Of a stretch of 64,000 nt of DNA, positions 19,127 to 28,395 are shown piece after piece (positions within the stretch are counted from its first letter, which is position 1; every line of letters begins with the position of its first letter). The stretch lies in the NCBI RefSeq assembly GCF_024305035.1, contig NZ_JAMWZB010000005.1:62001-126000 (forward strand), written 5' to 3'. The translations under genes were made by a program, and so were the position numbers. The notes beneath the pieces were generated by a model, which saw only the letters and a program-made list of their open reading frames with translations, had not been told where the DNA came from and ran no database searches. Source of the DNA: Algoriphagus sp. Its GTDB lineage: Bacteria > Bacteroidota > Bacteroidia > Cytophagales > Cyclobacteriaceae.

Positions 19127-19144
19127 AGTTCAGTTTAGTAAAGT

Positions 19145-20413
19145 TTAACTATCTATTTTGATTTTGTCCAAGTCGAAAAGATCGGAGATGAGGTCAATCA
19201 TTTCTTCTGCTTCATCTCGCTTGCAGGCAGCTCGAAGTTGTACCACAGGTACTTTTAGAATCTTTTGCATCATACTTTTGGTAATTTTATCGATGATGGC
19301 AAATTCCTCCTCTGTAGAATTTTTTAAATATCGACTCAGTTCTTCCTGACGAATCTGTTCAAGGGATTGTTTGAGTTTATTGATGGTTGGAGAAACCATC
19401 ATTTCTTTTTTCCAATTGTAAAACTCAGTAATGCTTTCCTGTATAATATCTTCCACTTTCGGGACAGCAGCAAGTCTTTTTTCCAGAGCTTCAGAAGCTT
19501 TACTGCGGATATTGTCCACATTGTACAGGATCACACCGGGAACATCTTCAACAGTAGTTTCGATGGATCGGGGAACCGAGAGGTCAACCAATAATTTGTA
19601 GGATTGAATTTCAAATTGGCTGATGAGCTTTTTAGTAATAAAGGGTTCATCTCGATGGATAGAGCTCACAATTACATCGGCCTCTTTCATTGCCTCCAGG
19701 CAATTGTCAAAGGGCACTACTTCAAAACCCATTTCTGCTGCGATTGCCTCCGCTTTGGATAGGGTTCGATTCGTGATTTTAACCTTGGCGTCGGGAAGAT
19801 AAATCATGTTTTTGGCAACATCTTCTCCGATTTCGCCTACCCCAATTAAGAGGATTCTGGGTTGATAGGTATTTGAGGTAAGGCTATCAATCAACTCAAT
19901 TGTGGCATAGGATAGGGATGCAGCTCCATCTCGAAATGTGGTTTCTTGCACAATCCGCTTATTGGTGAAAAATATGGTATGCATCAAACGATGCAAAAAC
20001 GGCCCGGACATATCCAAGTCTGCAGATGCCTGATAGGCTCGTTTTACTTGATTTGAGATTTGGATATCACCAACGACCTGAGCTTCCAAGCCCATGGCCA
20101 CGCGGAATAAATGGTCAATGGCCGATTTATCCTCATTAAAAATTTCAAAATACTCTAAATAGTTAACCACATCAGCCATGCCTTTTTCTAAGCCGATCAA
20201 TTTTATGATCTCTGTGCTCAGATCCAAATCATGACTGTAATATACCTCTGTCCTGTTACAAGTGGATAAGATTAATGCATCGTTCATGCTGAAGAACTCC
20301 TTGAGCTTCAACAGGATGTCATGTATAGATCGTTCATCCAGAGCAATCAGTTCTCTGATCTGGACAGGGGCGGTTTTATGGGATAAACTTAAAGCTCTAA
20401 ATTTGGCTTGCAT
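19145..20413 (-). CDS. hemA: Glutamyl-tRNA reductase
   Basis: 422 aa. Reduces glutamyl-tRNA to glutamate-1-semialdehyde in tetrapyrrole synthesis with NADPH. The catalytic Cys is in LSTCNRTEVYY (about residue 52). The N-terminal RALSLSHKTAPVQIRE and AMGLEAQVVGDIQISNQVKRAY match the substrate-binding part. LLIGVGEIGEDVAKN is the Rossmann motif, followed by ITNRTLSKAEAIAAE. The C-terminal dimerisation helices (VPVVQLRAACKRDEAEEM) are present. No other haem genes lie next to it. Confidence 0.94.
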   Translation of the reverse strand: MQAKFRALSLSHKTAPVQIRELIALDERSIHDILLKLKEFFSMNDALILSTCNRTEVYYSHDLDLSTEIIKLIGLEKGMADVVNYLEYFEIFNEDKSAIDHLFRVAMGLEAQVVGDIQISNQVKRAYQASADLDMSGPFLHRLMHTIFFTNKRIVQETTFRDGAASLSYATIELIDSLTSNTYQPRILLIGVGEIGEDVAKNMIYLPDAKVKITNRTLSKAEAIAAEMGFEVVPFDNCLEAMKEADVIVSSIHRDEPFITKKLISQFEIQSYKLLVDLSVPRSIETTVEDVPGVILYNVDNIRSKASEALEKRLAAVPKVEDIIQESITEFYNWKKEMMVSPTINKLKQSLEQIRQEELSRYLKNSTEEEFAIIDKITKSMMQKILKVPVVQLRAACKRDEAEEMIDLISDLFDLDKIKIDS

Positions 20414-21001
20414 AGGTCCAATTCTTGCAGTGCAAATTTAACAGAGATTGCACTCGGTCGGGTTCATTCTCCTCTTCTATTTTCCAATTTAGAATATATC
20501 TAAATAGATTTGAAGAGGTAAATATCGCAGAAATTGAAATTCCAGTCCAATTGTATTGTTTTATTTGGTATTGAAAAATTCTATTTAAAAAAAGCTAAGT
20601 AAAGTATTTCAACTCAAGAATGTCTCTTTAGGTTTTTTAAAGCCAGAAACCCAAGCCTTTTCATTCGTGCGTGAGGTTGTTGCTTGGTTTGATTATTTTT
20701 CGATATCAAGGTACCCGAATCCATCCATTCAATGGAAAGGATCAAAAGGACTCACAAGGTTTTTAGGTTTTAACATTGAATAGGCCTTCAGCATAATTTT
20801 AAAGGTATTATTTCCTAGATTCCAAATCAACCCTTAAAACGCTGTCTAAAAACCTTATTTTATCGATTGGTAGCAGTTTGTAATATCCAATTCTAAGAAA
20901 GGGATTGAGCTGCCTGACAGATTTTTTTGGTTTAGGGTTGCTCGGTCAGGTCCGGCGAGTTTAACAACCAGAAAGCCCAATTGGATAGCTAGGTAAAGGC
21001 A
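20414..21001. other. Gene-poor stretch upstream of hemA
   Basis: About 590 bases, AT-rich, with stops in every frame and no recognisable protein. The part near 20414 should hold the hemA promoter (minus strand). No RNA gene or strong hairpin was recognised. Together with the decayed gene at 21002-21239 it looks like degenerated sequence. Confidence 0.5.
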
Positions 21002-21239
21002 AGGACTAGTTTATATTGGCGTGATGCAAAGGAAATAATGGTCAGCCTACTTTCAATGAATTCCAAAAATCACTTGTGACTCTGTTGGGAGCCGTATTCC
21101 CAGGGCTTGTCGGACGAAACCAGGTAGGGGGAGCTTTCGAAGGCAAGGCAAAAAGGTTAGGCCATTGGAAGAAGTACTGAAAATTACAGACTTTGAAGCG
21201 AAACAGGTGAATAAATTAAACGCATATTTGGAATTTTAG
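21002..21239 (+). pseudogene. Frameshifted remnant of an unrecognised gene
   Basis: Three overlapping plus-strand frames give protein-like text that joins end to end. SLYWRDAKEI lies in the frame of 21002. GNNGQPTFNEFQKSLVTLLG and then GRNQVGGAFEGKAKRLGHWKKY run to a stop at 21178-21180. LKITDFEAKQVNKLNAYLEF, in the frame of 21165, ends at TAG 21237-21239. A coherent reading needs at least two frameshifts. The family is not recognised. It could be the 3' end of a lost gene next to the HsdR_N gene. Confidence 0.45.
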
Positions 21240-21274
21240 TTTATAAATAACCATTCTTCTCTCATATTTGCACC

Positions 21275-21748
21275 ATGAACCCATCTGAGTTAGAAGTCCA
21301 ATTGCCCAATTTGAATCTTCCTGAAATTAAACCTCAGTTGAAAATGCGAGAAGGGAAACTATTGGTTTTTGATTCACTGCGGAAAAAAGACCTCATCCTA
21401 ACCCCTGAGGAATGGGTGAGACAACATTGGATTTCTTACCTACTAAATCAGCTTGACTATCCCAAGGGACTTGTTGCGTTGGAAAAGGGGTTAAAGTACA
21501 ACCAACTCATGAAGCGGACGGACATTTTGGTTTTTAATCAAAAAGGAGCCCCCTATTTGTTGATTGAATGCAAGGCTCCTCAAGTGGCAATCAACCAAAA
21601 AACCTTGGAACAAGCCTGCCTCTATCATAAAGAACTTCAGCCCGACTTTCTGATCCTGAGCAATGGTCTTCAGCATATTTCATTGGCTTGGAAAGCAGAA
21701 GAGCATCGCTTCGAACAACTTAATTATTTCCCTCAATCGCCGATTTAA
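21275..21748 (+). CDS. Stand-alone HsdR N-terminal-domain (PD-(D/E)xK-like) protein
   Basis: 157 aa. Matches the small type I restriction enzyme R protein N-terminal domain family common as a single gene in Bacteroidota. The PD-(D/E)xK nuclease-like core is visible: TDILVFNQKGAPYLLIECKAP, where Asp, Glu and Lys fit the metal-binding motif. It is followed by QACLYHKELQPDFLILSNGL. There is no helicase part and no HsdM or HsdS gene nearby, so it is not a complete restriction system. Its role is unknown; repair or nucleic-acid processing is possible. Confidence 0.8.
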   Translation: MNPSELEVQLPNLNLPEIKPQLKMREGKLLVFDSLRKKDLILTPEEWVRQHWISYLLNQLDYPKGLVALEKGLKYNQLMKRTDILVFNQKGAPYLLIECKAPQVAINQKTLEQACLYHKELQPDFLILSNGLQHISLAWKAEEHRFEQLNYFPQSPI

Positions 21749-21827
21749 TCTAATCTTCTATGATTTTAATCAGTCTTTTTTTAACTTTTAGGAATTGAAA
21801 AATACCAATCAATAAATCACCTGCATT

Positions 21828-22541
21828 ATGTCAACTCAACCCAAGAACACGCCCTGTGAACTCTGTGCCAGTCGGAAATATTCCATGTTTGCTGATTTGT
21901 CGGAACAGCAAGTTTGTACGATTTCGGATCATAAAAATCTTATCTCCCATCGAAAAGGCCAGATTTTATATTACGAAGGCACCAAGCCGCTTGGAATCTT
22001 CTGCATCAATGCAGGGGTGGTAAAGGTATATAAAATTGCATCCAACGGGAAAGAGCAAATTGTTCACCTGGCTCAAAAAGGTGATTTTCTCGGATATGCC
22101 GCACTTTTAGGGGAAGAGAACTACACCAATTCGGCCATGATCGTTGAAGATGCCAAAATTTGTTTCATTCCCAAAGAAGCATTTCTCAATACACTATTGA
22201 GTAATACCCAGTTTTTTAAACGTGTAACCAAACAACTCAGCCATGAATTGGGTGTCATGGAAGAAAAACTAACCGATGCTACCCAGAAGAGTATTCGAGA
22301 GCGGTTGGCTTACGTTTTACTCCATTTGGCAAGTACCTATGGAATTGAGGGGGGAGATAACCATAAAATCGATTTGGTGCTTAGTAGGGAGGAAATAGCA
22401 AGTATTGTGGGGACAGCGACAGAATCCATAATCCGACTTTTATCGGAATTCAAAAAAGACAATTTGATTGAGCTGGACGGTAAAAAAATAATCATTAAAG
22501 ATAAAAGAGGCCTGGCTAGACTTTCTGATTTTTATGCTTAA
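21828..22541 (+). CDS. Crp/Fnr-family regulator with FNR-like cysteines
   Basis: 237 aa. The N-terminal Cys cluster is C10-x2-C13 with C30. The cyclic-nucleotide-like beta-roll spans residues 35-125 (KGQILYYEG, GDFLGYAALLGEENY), with Cys112 in ICFIP at the place of the fourth FNR ligand. The C-terminal winged helix (LSREEIASIVGTATESIIRLL) keeps the Glu and Arg that read a TGA core. These features are compatible with an Fe-S oxygen/NO sensor, although the spacing differs from E. coli FNR. It is transcribed 36 bases before the rhodanese gene, so it may head or control the large operon downstream. Confidence 0.85.
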   Translation: MSTQPKNTPCELCASRKYSMFADLSEQQVCTISDHKNLISHRKGQILYYEGTKPLGIFCINAGVVKVYKIASNGKEQIVHLAQKGDFLGYAALLGEENYTNSAMIVEDAKICFIPKEAFLNTLLSNTQFFKRVTKQLSHELGVMEEKLTDATQKSIRERLAYVLLHLASTYGIEGGDNHKIDLVLSREEIASIVGTATESIIRLLSEFKKDNLIELDGKKIIIKDKRGLARLSDFYA

Positions 22542-22577
22542 TCCAAACTTTGGCAGATAAGTTGATGTTTTAGGACT

Positions 22578-23093
22578 ATGAATCTTTACCTAAGCCATTC
22601 ACCAGCTATTCACAAAGGGCTTTTTTCACTGGCCCTTTTTTTTATGACTCAAATGGTTTTTTCTCAGTCATTTGCCTATAAAGCCCTCCTGAAAACACTA
22701 TATGATGCTGATTTTCCAGTAGTAGAACCAGCAGAGATTGGTGATTTAGAGCGATTTCAACTCCTAGATACTCGGGAAAAGGAAGAATACGAGGTGAGCC
22801 ACATTCAAAGCGCCCGCTGGGTGGGCTTCGATTCGTTTTCTCTTGACCGAGTCAGTGACTTGGATAAAAATGAACCGGTTTTGGTTTATTGTACGGTCGG
22901 CGTCCGCTCTCAGGAAATCGGTAAAAAATTAAGGGAGGCGGGTTTTAAAAAAGTCTTCAATTTATATGGAGGGATCATTCATTGGGTAAATGAAGACAAT
23001 CCAGTTTATCGGAATGAACATAGGACCAATCAAGTTCATACCTTTTCCCGAACATGGGGGATTTGGCTTCAAAAAGGAGAAAAGGTGTATTGA
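22578..23093 (+). CDS. Secreted rhodanese-like domain protein
   Basis: 171 aa. A signal peptide (hydrophobic segment ending VFSQS at about residue 31) precedes one rhodanese domain. LLDTREKEEYEVSHIQSARWVGFDSF is the CH2A region, and the active-site loop CTVGVRSQEIG has the catalytic Cys at about residue 112. Rhodaneses carry persulfide sulfur. It is exported, so it probably acts in the periplasm. It lies 36 bases after the FNR-like gene and 125 before the DUF547 gene. Confidence 0.85.
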   Translation: MNLYLSHSPAIHKGLFSLALFFMTQMVFSQSFAYKALLKTLYDADFPVVEPAEIGDLERFQLLDTREKEEYEVSHIQSARWVGFDSFSLDRVSDLDKNEPVLVYCTVGVRSQEIGKKLREAGFKKVFNLYGGIIHWVNEDNPVYRNEHRTNQVHTFSRTWGIWLQKGEKVY

Positions 23094-23218
23094 GTGTGAT
23101 TCCGGCGAAATTAAATCCACAGGTTTTGAAAATGGAGATAGGCTTTGGCAAAGTGGCCAACAGTTATCTTAAAGACTCAAACCGGATTGGTAAATCTGTA
23201 CCTTTCTGATCTTCGTAA

Positions 23219-23995
23219 ATGATTAAAAAAATGAAAACACTAAAAATCACATTCACCATACTCATAGGGTTAATTTTCTTGGGCTGTACTTCCTCAACTT
23301 TGGGGATGGCAGGTACCAATCCCCCAAATCATCAACTCTGGGATCAATTGGTTAAAAAACATGTAAGGCCGGATGGATTGGTAGACTATCCGGGATTTAT
23401 TAAAGATAAAGTTCAATTGGAAAAATACCTGCAGTTGCTCAGTGAAAATGCACCCGATCGGAAAACATGGACTCGAGAAGAGCAATTGGCCTATTGGATA
23501 AATGCCTACAATGCCTTTACTGTGAAATTGATCTCAGATAATTACCCCGTAGAGAGTATTCGGGATTTGGGTCCCAAGCTCAAAATCCCGTTGATCAAGG
23601 ATGTATGGCATTACAAGTTTTTTAAAATTGGGGGAGAGGAATCCAGTCTGGATGAGATCGAACATGGAATTCTCCGAAAAGAATTTGAGGAGCCCCGGAT
23701 ACATTTTGCAATTAACTGTGCCTCTATTTCTTGCCCACGTCTGCACAATGAAGCGTTTGTGCCTGAAAAAATTAATGAGCAGCTGGACTTTGTTGCCCGC
23801 CAATTTATCAATGATCCCCAGCGAAATAAAATCGCAAAAGATCAGATTGAACTATCCTCTATATTTTCTTGGTTCAAAGGAGATTTTACTAAAAAAGGAA
23901 GTTTGATCGATTTTTTAAATCAATATAGCAAGGTTAAAATTTCTCCCAATGCGAGTATAAAACACCTGGATTATAACTGGAGTCTAAACGAATAA
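23219..23995 (+). CDS. DUF547 lipoprotein
   Basis: 258 aa with a lipoprotein signal (LIFLGC, Cys23). The DUF547 core is clear: VDYPGFIKDKVQLEKYLQLL, then AYWINAYNAFTVKLI, HYKFFKIGGEESSLDEIEHGILR and HFAINCASISCPRL. The conserved CASxSCP segment suggests a thiol- or metal-dependent role. I know of no established reaction. An internal Met four codons later is an alternative start. It is 29 bases before the FAD oxidoreductase; DUF547 genes are often next to redox and thiol genes. Confidence 0.88.
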   Translation: MIKKMKTLKITFTILIGLIFLGCTSSTLGMAGTNPPNHQLWDQLVKKHVRPDGLVDYPGFIKDKVQLEKYLQLLSENAPDRKTWTREEQLAYWINAYNAFTVKLISDNYPVESIRDLGPKLKIPLIKDVWHYKFFKIGGEESSLDEIEHGILRKEFEEPRIHFAINCASISCPRLHNEAFVPEKINEQLDFVARQFINDPQRNKIAKDQIELSSIFSWFKGDFTKKGSLIDFLNQYSKVKISPNASIKHLDYNWSLNE

Positions 23996-24024
23996 ACTTA
24001 ACTTGATTAGCTAAAATCAAATTC

Positions 24025-25380
24025 ATGTCAAACTCCAAGCATGTGGTCATTATAGGGAATGGGATATCAGGTATCACCTGTGCCAGGCATCTCCGAAAGC
24101 TCAATGACAGCGTTCGAATTACTGTGATTTCAGGAGAAAGCGAGTACTTTTTTTCCCGGACGGCACTGATGTATATCTACATGGGCCACATGAAGTTTGA
24201 ACATACTCAGCCCTATGAAAATTGGTTTTGGGAAAAGAATAGAATAGAATTAAAGCAAGCCTGGGTGAAGTCAGTTGATTTTTCTTCAAAGTCTTTACGT
24301 ATTGAGGATGGAAGTCAACTAAGTTATGATGAGCTGGTCATCGCTACTGGATCCAAACCGAACAAGTTTGGTTGGCGGGGACAGGATTTAAAAGGTGTTC
24401 AAGGCTTGTATTCCAAGCAGGACTTGGAACTCATGGAGGAAAACACCAAGTCGGGGGTAAATCATGCCGTTATCATTGGAGGTGGGTTGATTGGCATTGA
24501 AATGGCCGAAATGCTGGCCTATCGAAATATTTCTGTGACTTTTCTGGTTAGGGAAAGTGGATTTTGGAGAAATGTTTTACCGAAAGAGGAATCTGAATTG
24601 GTCGGAAGACATATTCAGGAGCATCATTTTGACTTGAAACTGGAAACTGAACTTGATGAAATCCTAGGTGATACATCGGGGAGAGTACGGGCTGTTCGGA
24701 CCAAAAGTGGTGAAGAAATCCCCTGTCAGTTTGTGGGATTAACCGCAGGCGTGAGTCCGAATGTGGATTTTTTAAAAGAGAGCGGTTTGGAAATCGGTAG
24801 AGGAATAAAAGTGGATTTATATTTCCGGACCAATATCGATCAGGTCTATGCCATCGGGGACTGTGCTGAATTTAACGAAGCTCCTGCTGAAGATAGAAAA
24901 ACCGTAGAGCAGGTTTGGTACACAGGCCGAATGCATGGGGAAACCCTGGCAAACAACCTGATTCATGAACCTGTTCCATACCGACCTGGGGTATGGTTTA
25001 ACTCTGCAAAATTTCTTGATATAGAATACCAAACCTATGGTCAAGTTCCCGCAGATTGGGATGGTGATCAGGTTAAAAGTTTCTATTGGGAACATGCAGG
25101 AGGAAAAATTTCTTTTCGGATGCTGATGCGCAGGGACGAGTCAATTTTGGGTGTGAATGTGTTTGGATTGAGAATGCGGCACGAATTTTTCGATCAGGCC
25201 ATCCGAGAAAACTGGTCAGCAGAGCAGGTGATTCGGAAATTGGAAAAAGCGAATTTTGATCCTGAGTTTTTTGCTCCTTACTATAAAGTTATCCAGGAGA
25301 AATTTGCCGCTGATTTTGATAAAAATATTCCGAAAGTCAAGCTTTCTTGGGTTCAACAATTATTTGGAGCGAGGGTATGA
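24025..25380 (+). CDS. FAD/NAD(P)-dependent pyridine nucleotide-disulfide-type oxidoreductase
   Basis: 451 aa. Two Rossmann folds are present: the FAD site HVVIIGNGISGITCARHL at the N-terminus, and the NAD(P)H site HAVIIGGGLIGIEMAEML near residue 155. FAD-domain motifs are ELVIATGSKPN and VYAIGDCAEF. There is no CxxxxC redox disulfide after the first Rossmann motif, so it resembles NADH-ferredoxin/rubredoxin reductases or the NirB N-terminal type rather than a disulfide reductase. Its stop overlaps the start of the polyferredoxin gene (ATGA), so electron transfer from NAD(P)H to the membrane Fe-S protein is a reasonable inference. Confidence 0.85.
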   Translation: MSNSKHVVIIGNGISGITCARHLRKLNDSVRITVISGESEYFFSRTALMYIYMGHMKFEHTQPYENWFWEKNRIELKQAWVKSVDFSSKSLRIEDGSQLSYDELVIATGSKPNKFGWRGQDLKGVQGLYSKQDLELMEENTKSGVNHAVIIGGGLIGIEMAEMLAYRNISVTFLVRESGFWRNVLPKEESELVGRHIQEHHFDLKLETELDEILGDTSGRVRAVRTKSGEEIPCQFVGLTAGVSPNVDFLKESGLEIGRGIKVDLYFRTNIDQVYAIGDCAEFNEAPAEDRKTVEQVWYTGRMHGETLANNLIHEPVPYRPGVWFNSAKFLDIEYQTYGQVPADWDGDQVKSFYWEHAGGKISFRMLMRRDESILGVNVFGLRMRHEFFDQAIRENWSAEQVIRKLEKANFDPEFFAPYYKVIQEKFAADFDKNIPKVKLSWVQQLFGARV

Positions 25381-26921
25381 AAAAATTACAAATAGTAGGT
25401 TTGGTTTTGTTTTTAGCTGGGATTAGCGCTTTTACGTTGATTCCCTTTCTGGGTACCTATGAGCTGGATTTTGAAAAGGTACAGCAGCAAACCAAAGAAA
25501 TCCACCAGGGTAAAATGGGAGATATTCTTCAACCCATGTTTGGAAAAGAATTCCCCTCCAGTTTTTCATTTCTCTCCGAGTTCAACACCCACTTTAACAG
25601 CTACAATGACCAGCTTAAGTCGGAGCAAAAATGGGATGAGGTAATTTGGGAGGATTACCGATTTCCATTGGCAAAAGCAGCCTTAAGCAGCCCCGTAAAA
25701 AATTCTCCTTGGCTATACTTCGGATTATCCATAGGATTGATGGTTTTGGGTGGATTGTTGTATAATCTACCTAAATATCAAGAAGAACCTGCGGGTATCA
25801 AGCATAACGGGATTTTCCATTCGGCCATGAAAAATAGAGGATGGTTGGGTATTTTGACCGGTTCGTATTTAATCCTTTTTTACATTATTTTATATTGGTT
25901 TCCAGCCTATTTGGTCAATCTCGTTTGGATGGTTGATCCTTTGAGTCAGGTTCTCTCAGGGAATTCAGCAAGTCAATGGTTTCTTTACGGCTTGATTTAT
26001 ACCTTGGCGATTTTGGTCATGGGAATCCGCATGTTCCGAAAATACAAAGGCAATGCCTATCAGCAGTTGCGAACAGCCTCGGTGATGTTTTTTCAGACGG
26101 CGTTTGCCTTTTTAATTCCTGAGATTCTGGTTTTACTCAATCAGCCTTACTTTGATTTTAAAAATATTTGGCCTTTGGATTATGATTTCTTTTATGATTA
26201 TCAAATTGAAACCTTTTTATCCAGTGGAGGAGTAGGGTTATTTATGCTGATCTGGGGAATTATGCTGATCCTAATTGCAGTTCCTGTATTCACTTATTTT
26301 TATGGAAAGCGCTGGTATTGTTCTTGGGTTTGCGGATGCGGGGGATTGGCAGAAACTGTCGGAGATCCCTATCGGCAGTTGTCTGATAAGTCTCTAAAAT
26401 CTTGGAAAATTGAACGTTACCTTGTTCATGGAGTTTTGGCCTTGGCCGTGGTAATGACCCTGTTGACCATTGCCAATTATTTTTCAGGCTTTTCCCTTTT
26501 GGGAAATGTAACCAACCAGCTACATTCGTTTTATGGATTTGCCATCGGTTCTGCTTTTGCAGGCGTAGTGGGTACGGGATTTTATCCGTTCATGGGGAAC
26601 CGGGTATGGTGTAGATTTGGTTGTCCACTTGCCGCCTACCTGGGAATCGTACAACGTTTCAAATCTCGGTTTCGGATCACCACCAACGGCGGGCAATGCA
26701 TTTCATGCGGCAATTGTTCCACCTATTGTGAAATGGGCATTGACGTGCGCTGGTATGCACAGCGGGGTCAAAACATTGTAAGATCCTCTTGTGTAGGTTG
26801 TGGGGTCTGTTCGGCAGTTTGTCCGCGAGGTGTCCTCAAGCTGGAAAACGGTCCTGAGGAAGGTCGGATCAATGATCTTCCCATTAGTATTGGAAATGAC
26901 TCGATTAAGTTGAATGCCTGA
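25377..26921 (+). CDS. Membrane 4Fe-4S polyferredoxin (NapH/YccM/CcoG-like)
   Basis: 514 aa from the ATG at 25377. About six to seven membrane helices. Cys motifs are WYCSWVCGCGG, a WCRFGCPL segment, and two ferredoxin clusters near the C-terminus: CISCGNCSTYC from residue 441 and CVGCGVCSAVCPRG from residue 472. This is the layout of NapH-type quinol or electron-transfer proteins. It overlaps the FAD oxidoreductase by 4 bases and the glycosyltransferase by 8, so the redox genes and the glycan genes are translationally coupled, which is unusual. Confidence 0.85.
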   Translation: MKKLQIVGLVLFLAGISAFTLIPFLGTYELDFEKVQQQTKEIHQGKMGDILQPMFGKEFPSSFSFLSEFNTHFNSYNDQLKSEQKWDEVIWEDYRFPLAKAALSSPVKNSPWLYFGLSIGLMVLGGLLYNLPKYQEEPAGIKHNGIFHSAMKNRGWLGILTGSYLILFYIILYWFPAYLVNLVWMVDPLSQVLSGNSASQWFLYGLIYTLAILVMGIRMFRKYKGNAYQQLRTASVMFFQTAFAFLIPEILVLLNQPYFDFKNIWPLDYDFFYDYQIETFLSSGGVGLFMLIWGIMLILIAVPVFTYFYGKRWYCSWVCGCGGLAETVGDPYRQLSDKSLKSWKIERYLVHGVLALAVVMTLLTIANYFSGFSLLGNVTNQLHSFYGFAIGSAFAGVVGTGFYPFMGNRVWCRFGCPLAAYLGIVQRFKSRFRITTNGGQCISCGNCSTYCEMGIDVRWYAQRGQNIVRSSCVGCGVCSAVCPRGVLKLENGPEEGRINDLPISIGNDSIKLNA

Positions 26922-28392
26922 TAGTTTACTTTATGTACTCCTAGTGATTTATTTGCTGGGAATGCTCTTTATTTTCGTTTATAGTCTGGCACAAGTTCAG
27001 CTTCTATTCAGCTTTTTGAGAGCCCGAAAATCACCTGAAAATTCGATTAAACTTTCACTTCAGGAATGGCCTTTGGTCACTGTTCAGCTGCCTATTTTTA
27101 ATGAATTATACGTAGCTGAGCGATTGATTGATGCGGTTGCGAAGCTGAACTATCCGGTCGAAAAACTGGAAATTCAAATCCTGGACGACAGCACAGATCA
27201 GACCGTGGATTTAATTCGCAATAAGCTCAAAAATTATCCCGAAATTGATTTTAATTACATTCATCGTAAAGATCGAACAGGTTTTAAAGCAGGAGCCCTG
27301 CGGGAGGGTTTAGCCAAGGCCCACGGTGAATTTATAGCAATCTTTGATTCCGATTTTATTCCGGATCCTGATTTTCTACGAAAGACGCTTCCCTTTTTTC
27401 ATTCCGATCAGGTCGGTATGGTCCAATCTCGCTGGACCCATCTTAATGAAAGTTATTCCCTATTGACCAAATTGCAAGCCTTTGCTTTGGATGCACATTT
27501 TCTAATTGAGCAAATTGGCCGAAATCATCAAGGAGCTTTTATCAATTTCAACGGTACCGGAGGGGTTTGGAGAAAATCCTGTATTCTTGATGCGGGAAAC
27601 TGGCATGATGATACGCTGACCGAGGATTTGGACCTGAGCTATCGGGCACAGAAAAAAGGGTGGAAATTTATATATCGGCCTGAAATCGAATCTCCGGCAG
27701 AGCTTCCTCCTATTATGTCTGCCATTAAGTCTCAGCAATTTCGATGGACTAAGGGAGGGGCAGAATGTGCTGTAAAACATGCCAAATCAGTTCTTGGACA
27801 AAAGCTTCCGTTACGTGTGAAATTTCATGCCATGGCTCACTTATTCAATAGCAGTATTTTTATTGCTATTTTATTAGTTAGTTTAAGCAGTATTGGAGTT
27901 TGGGCTTTGGGCGAAAAAGGCTTTCTTTCCCCCGATTGGCTCCGGATGGCCGCTGTATTTTTGATTGGTTTTGTGTTTATTGCTATGGTGTATTTGGTTT
28001 CCTATTGCTATGGGAAGCGTAGGTTTTTGAGGAGTTTGGCCGAGTCGGTAATCTATCTCCCACTTTTTCTGTCGGTATCAATGGGAATGGCCTTGCATAA
28101 TGCTCAAGCTGTATGGGAAGGGCTTTCTGGGAAAAAATCACCCTTTATTCGGACACCGAAATTTAACTTGCAAAGCGAGAAGCAAATCTTAAAATCTAAT
28201 CGCTATTTGTCGTTCAAAATGCCTTTCACAACCTGGATAGAAGGTTCTTTTGCGGTGATTTTTTCTTTGATGGTCTATCTAGCGTTTCAAACTGACAATT
28301 ACCTCTTTTTACCTTTTCATGCCATGTTGGCCTTTGGGTATGGACTTGTTTTTATTTCTTCCTTCAAATCTTACGCGCTTGGGAAATCCTGA
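26914..28392 (+). CDS. CslA/cellulose-synthase-like processive family 2 glycosyltransferase
   Basis: 492 aa. One N-terminal helix, a GT2 catalytic domain, then about four C-terminal helices (residues 310-490). Processive-synthase residues are all present: LDDSTD near residue 91, D145-S-D147, TEDLD with Asp238, and Q274-QFR-W278. The stretch SRWTHLNESYSLLTK, then FNGTGGVWR and QFRWTKGGAE, closely recalls plant CslA (mannan/glucomannan synthases). A beta-mannan- or glucan-like product is therefore possible. Substrate and acceptor are not proven by sequence. Confidence 0.85.
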   Translation: MPDSLLYVLLVIYLLGMLFIFVYSLAQVQLLFSFLRARKSPENSIKLSLQEWPLVTVQLPIFNELYVAERLIDAVAKLNYPVEKLEIQILDDSTDQTVDLIRNKLKNYPEIDFNYIHRKDRTGFKAGALREGLAKAHGEFIAIFDSDFIPDPDFLRKTLPFFHSDQVGMVQSRWTHLNESYSLLTKLQAFALDAHFLIEQIGRNHQGAFINFNGTGGVWRKSCILDAGNWHDDTLTEDLDLSYRAQKKGWKFIYRPEIESPAELPPIMSAIKSQQFRWTKGGAECAVKHAKSVLGQKLPLRVKFHAMAHLFNSSIFIAILLVSLSSIGVWALGEKGFLSPDWLRMAAVFLIGFVFIAMVYLVSYCYGKRRFLRSLAESVIYLPLFLSVSMGMALHNAQAVWEGLSGKKSPFIRTPKFNLQSEKQILKSNRYLSFKMPFTTWIEGSFAVIFSLMVYLAFQTDNYLFLPFHAMLAFGYGLVFISSFKSYALGKS

Positions 28393-28395
28393 TTT

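Noticed and set aside
21275-21748. Type I restriction-modification system
   Set aside because: Only the small HsdR N-terminal-domain family is present; no helicase part, HsdM or HsdS nearby.
22990-23172. Plus-strand ORF overlapping the rhodanese 3' end
   Set aside because: Out-of-frame continuation of the rhodanese gene with no protein features.
24003-24020. TTGATT...AATCAA dyad as an FNR box
   Set aside because: The half-sites are 6-8 bases apart instead of 4 and lie inside a tight operon gap immediately before the start codon.
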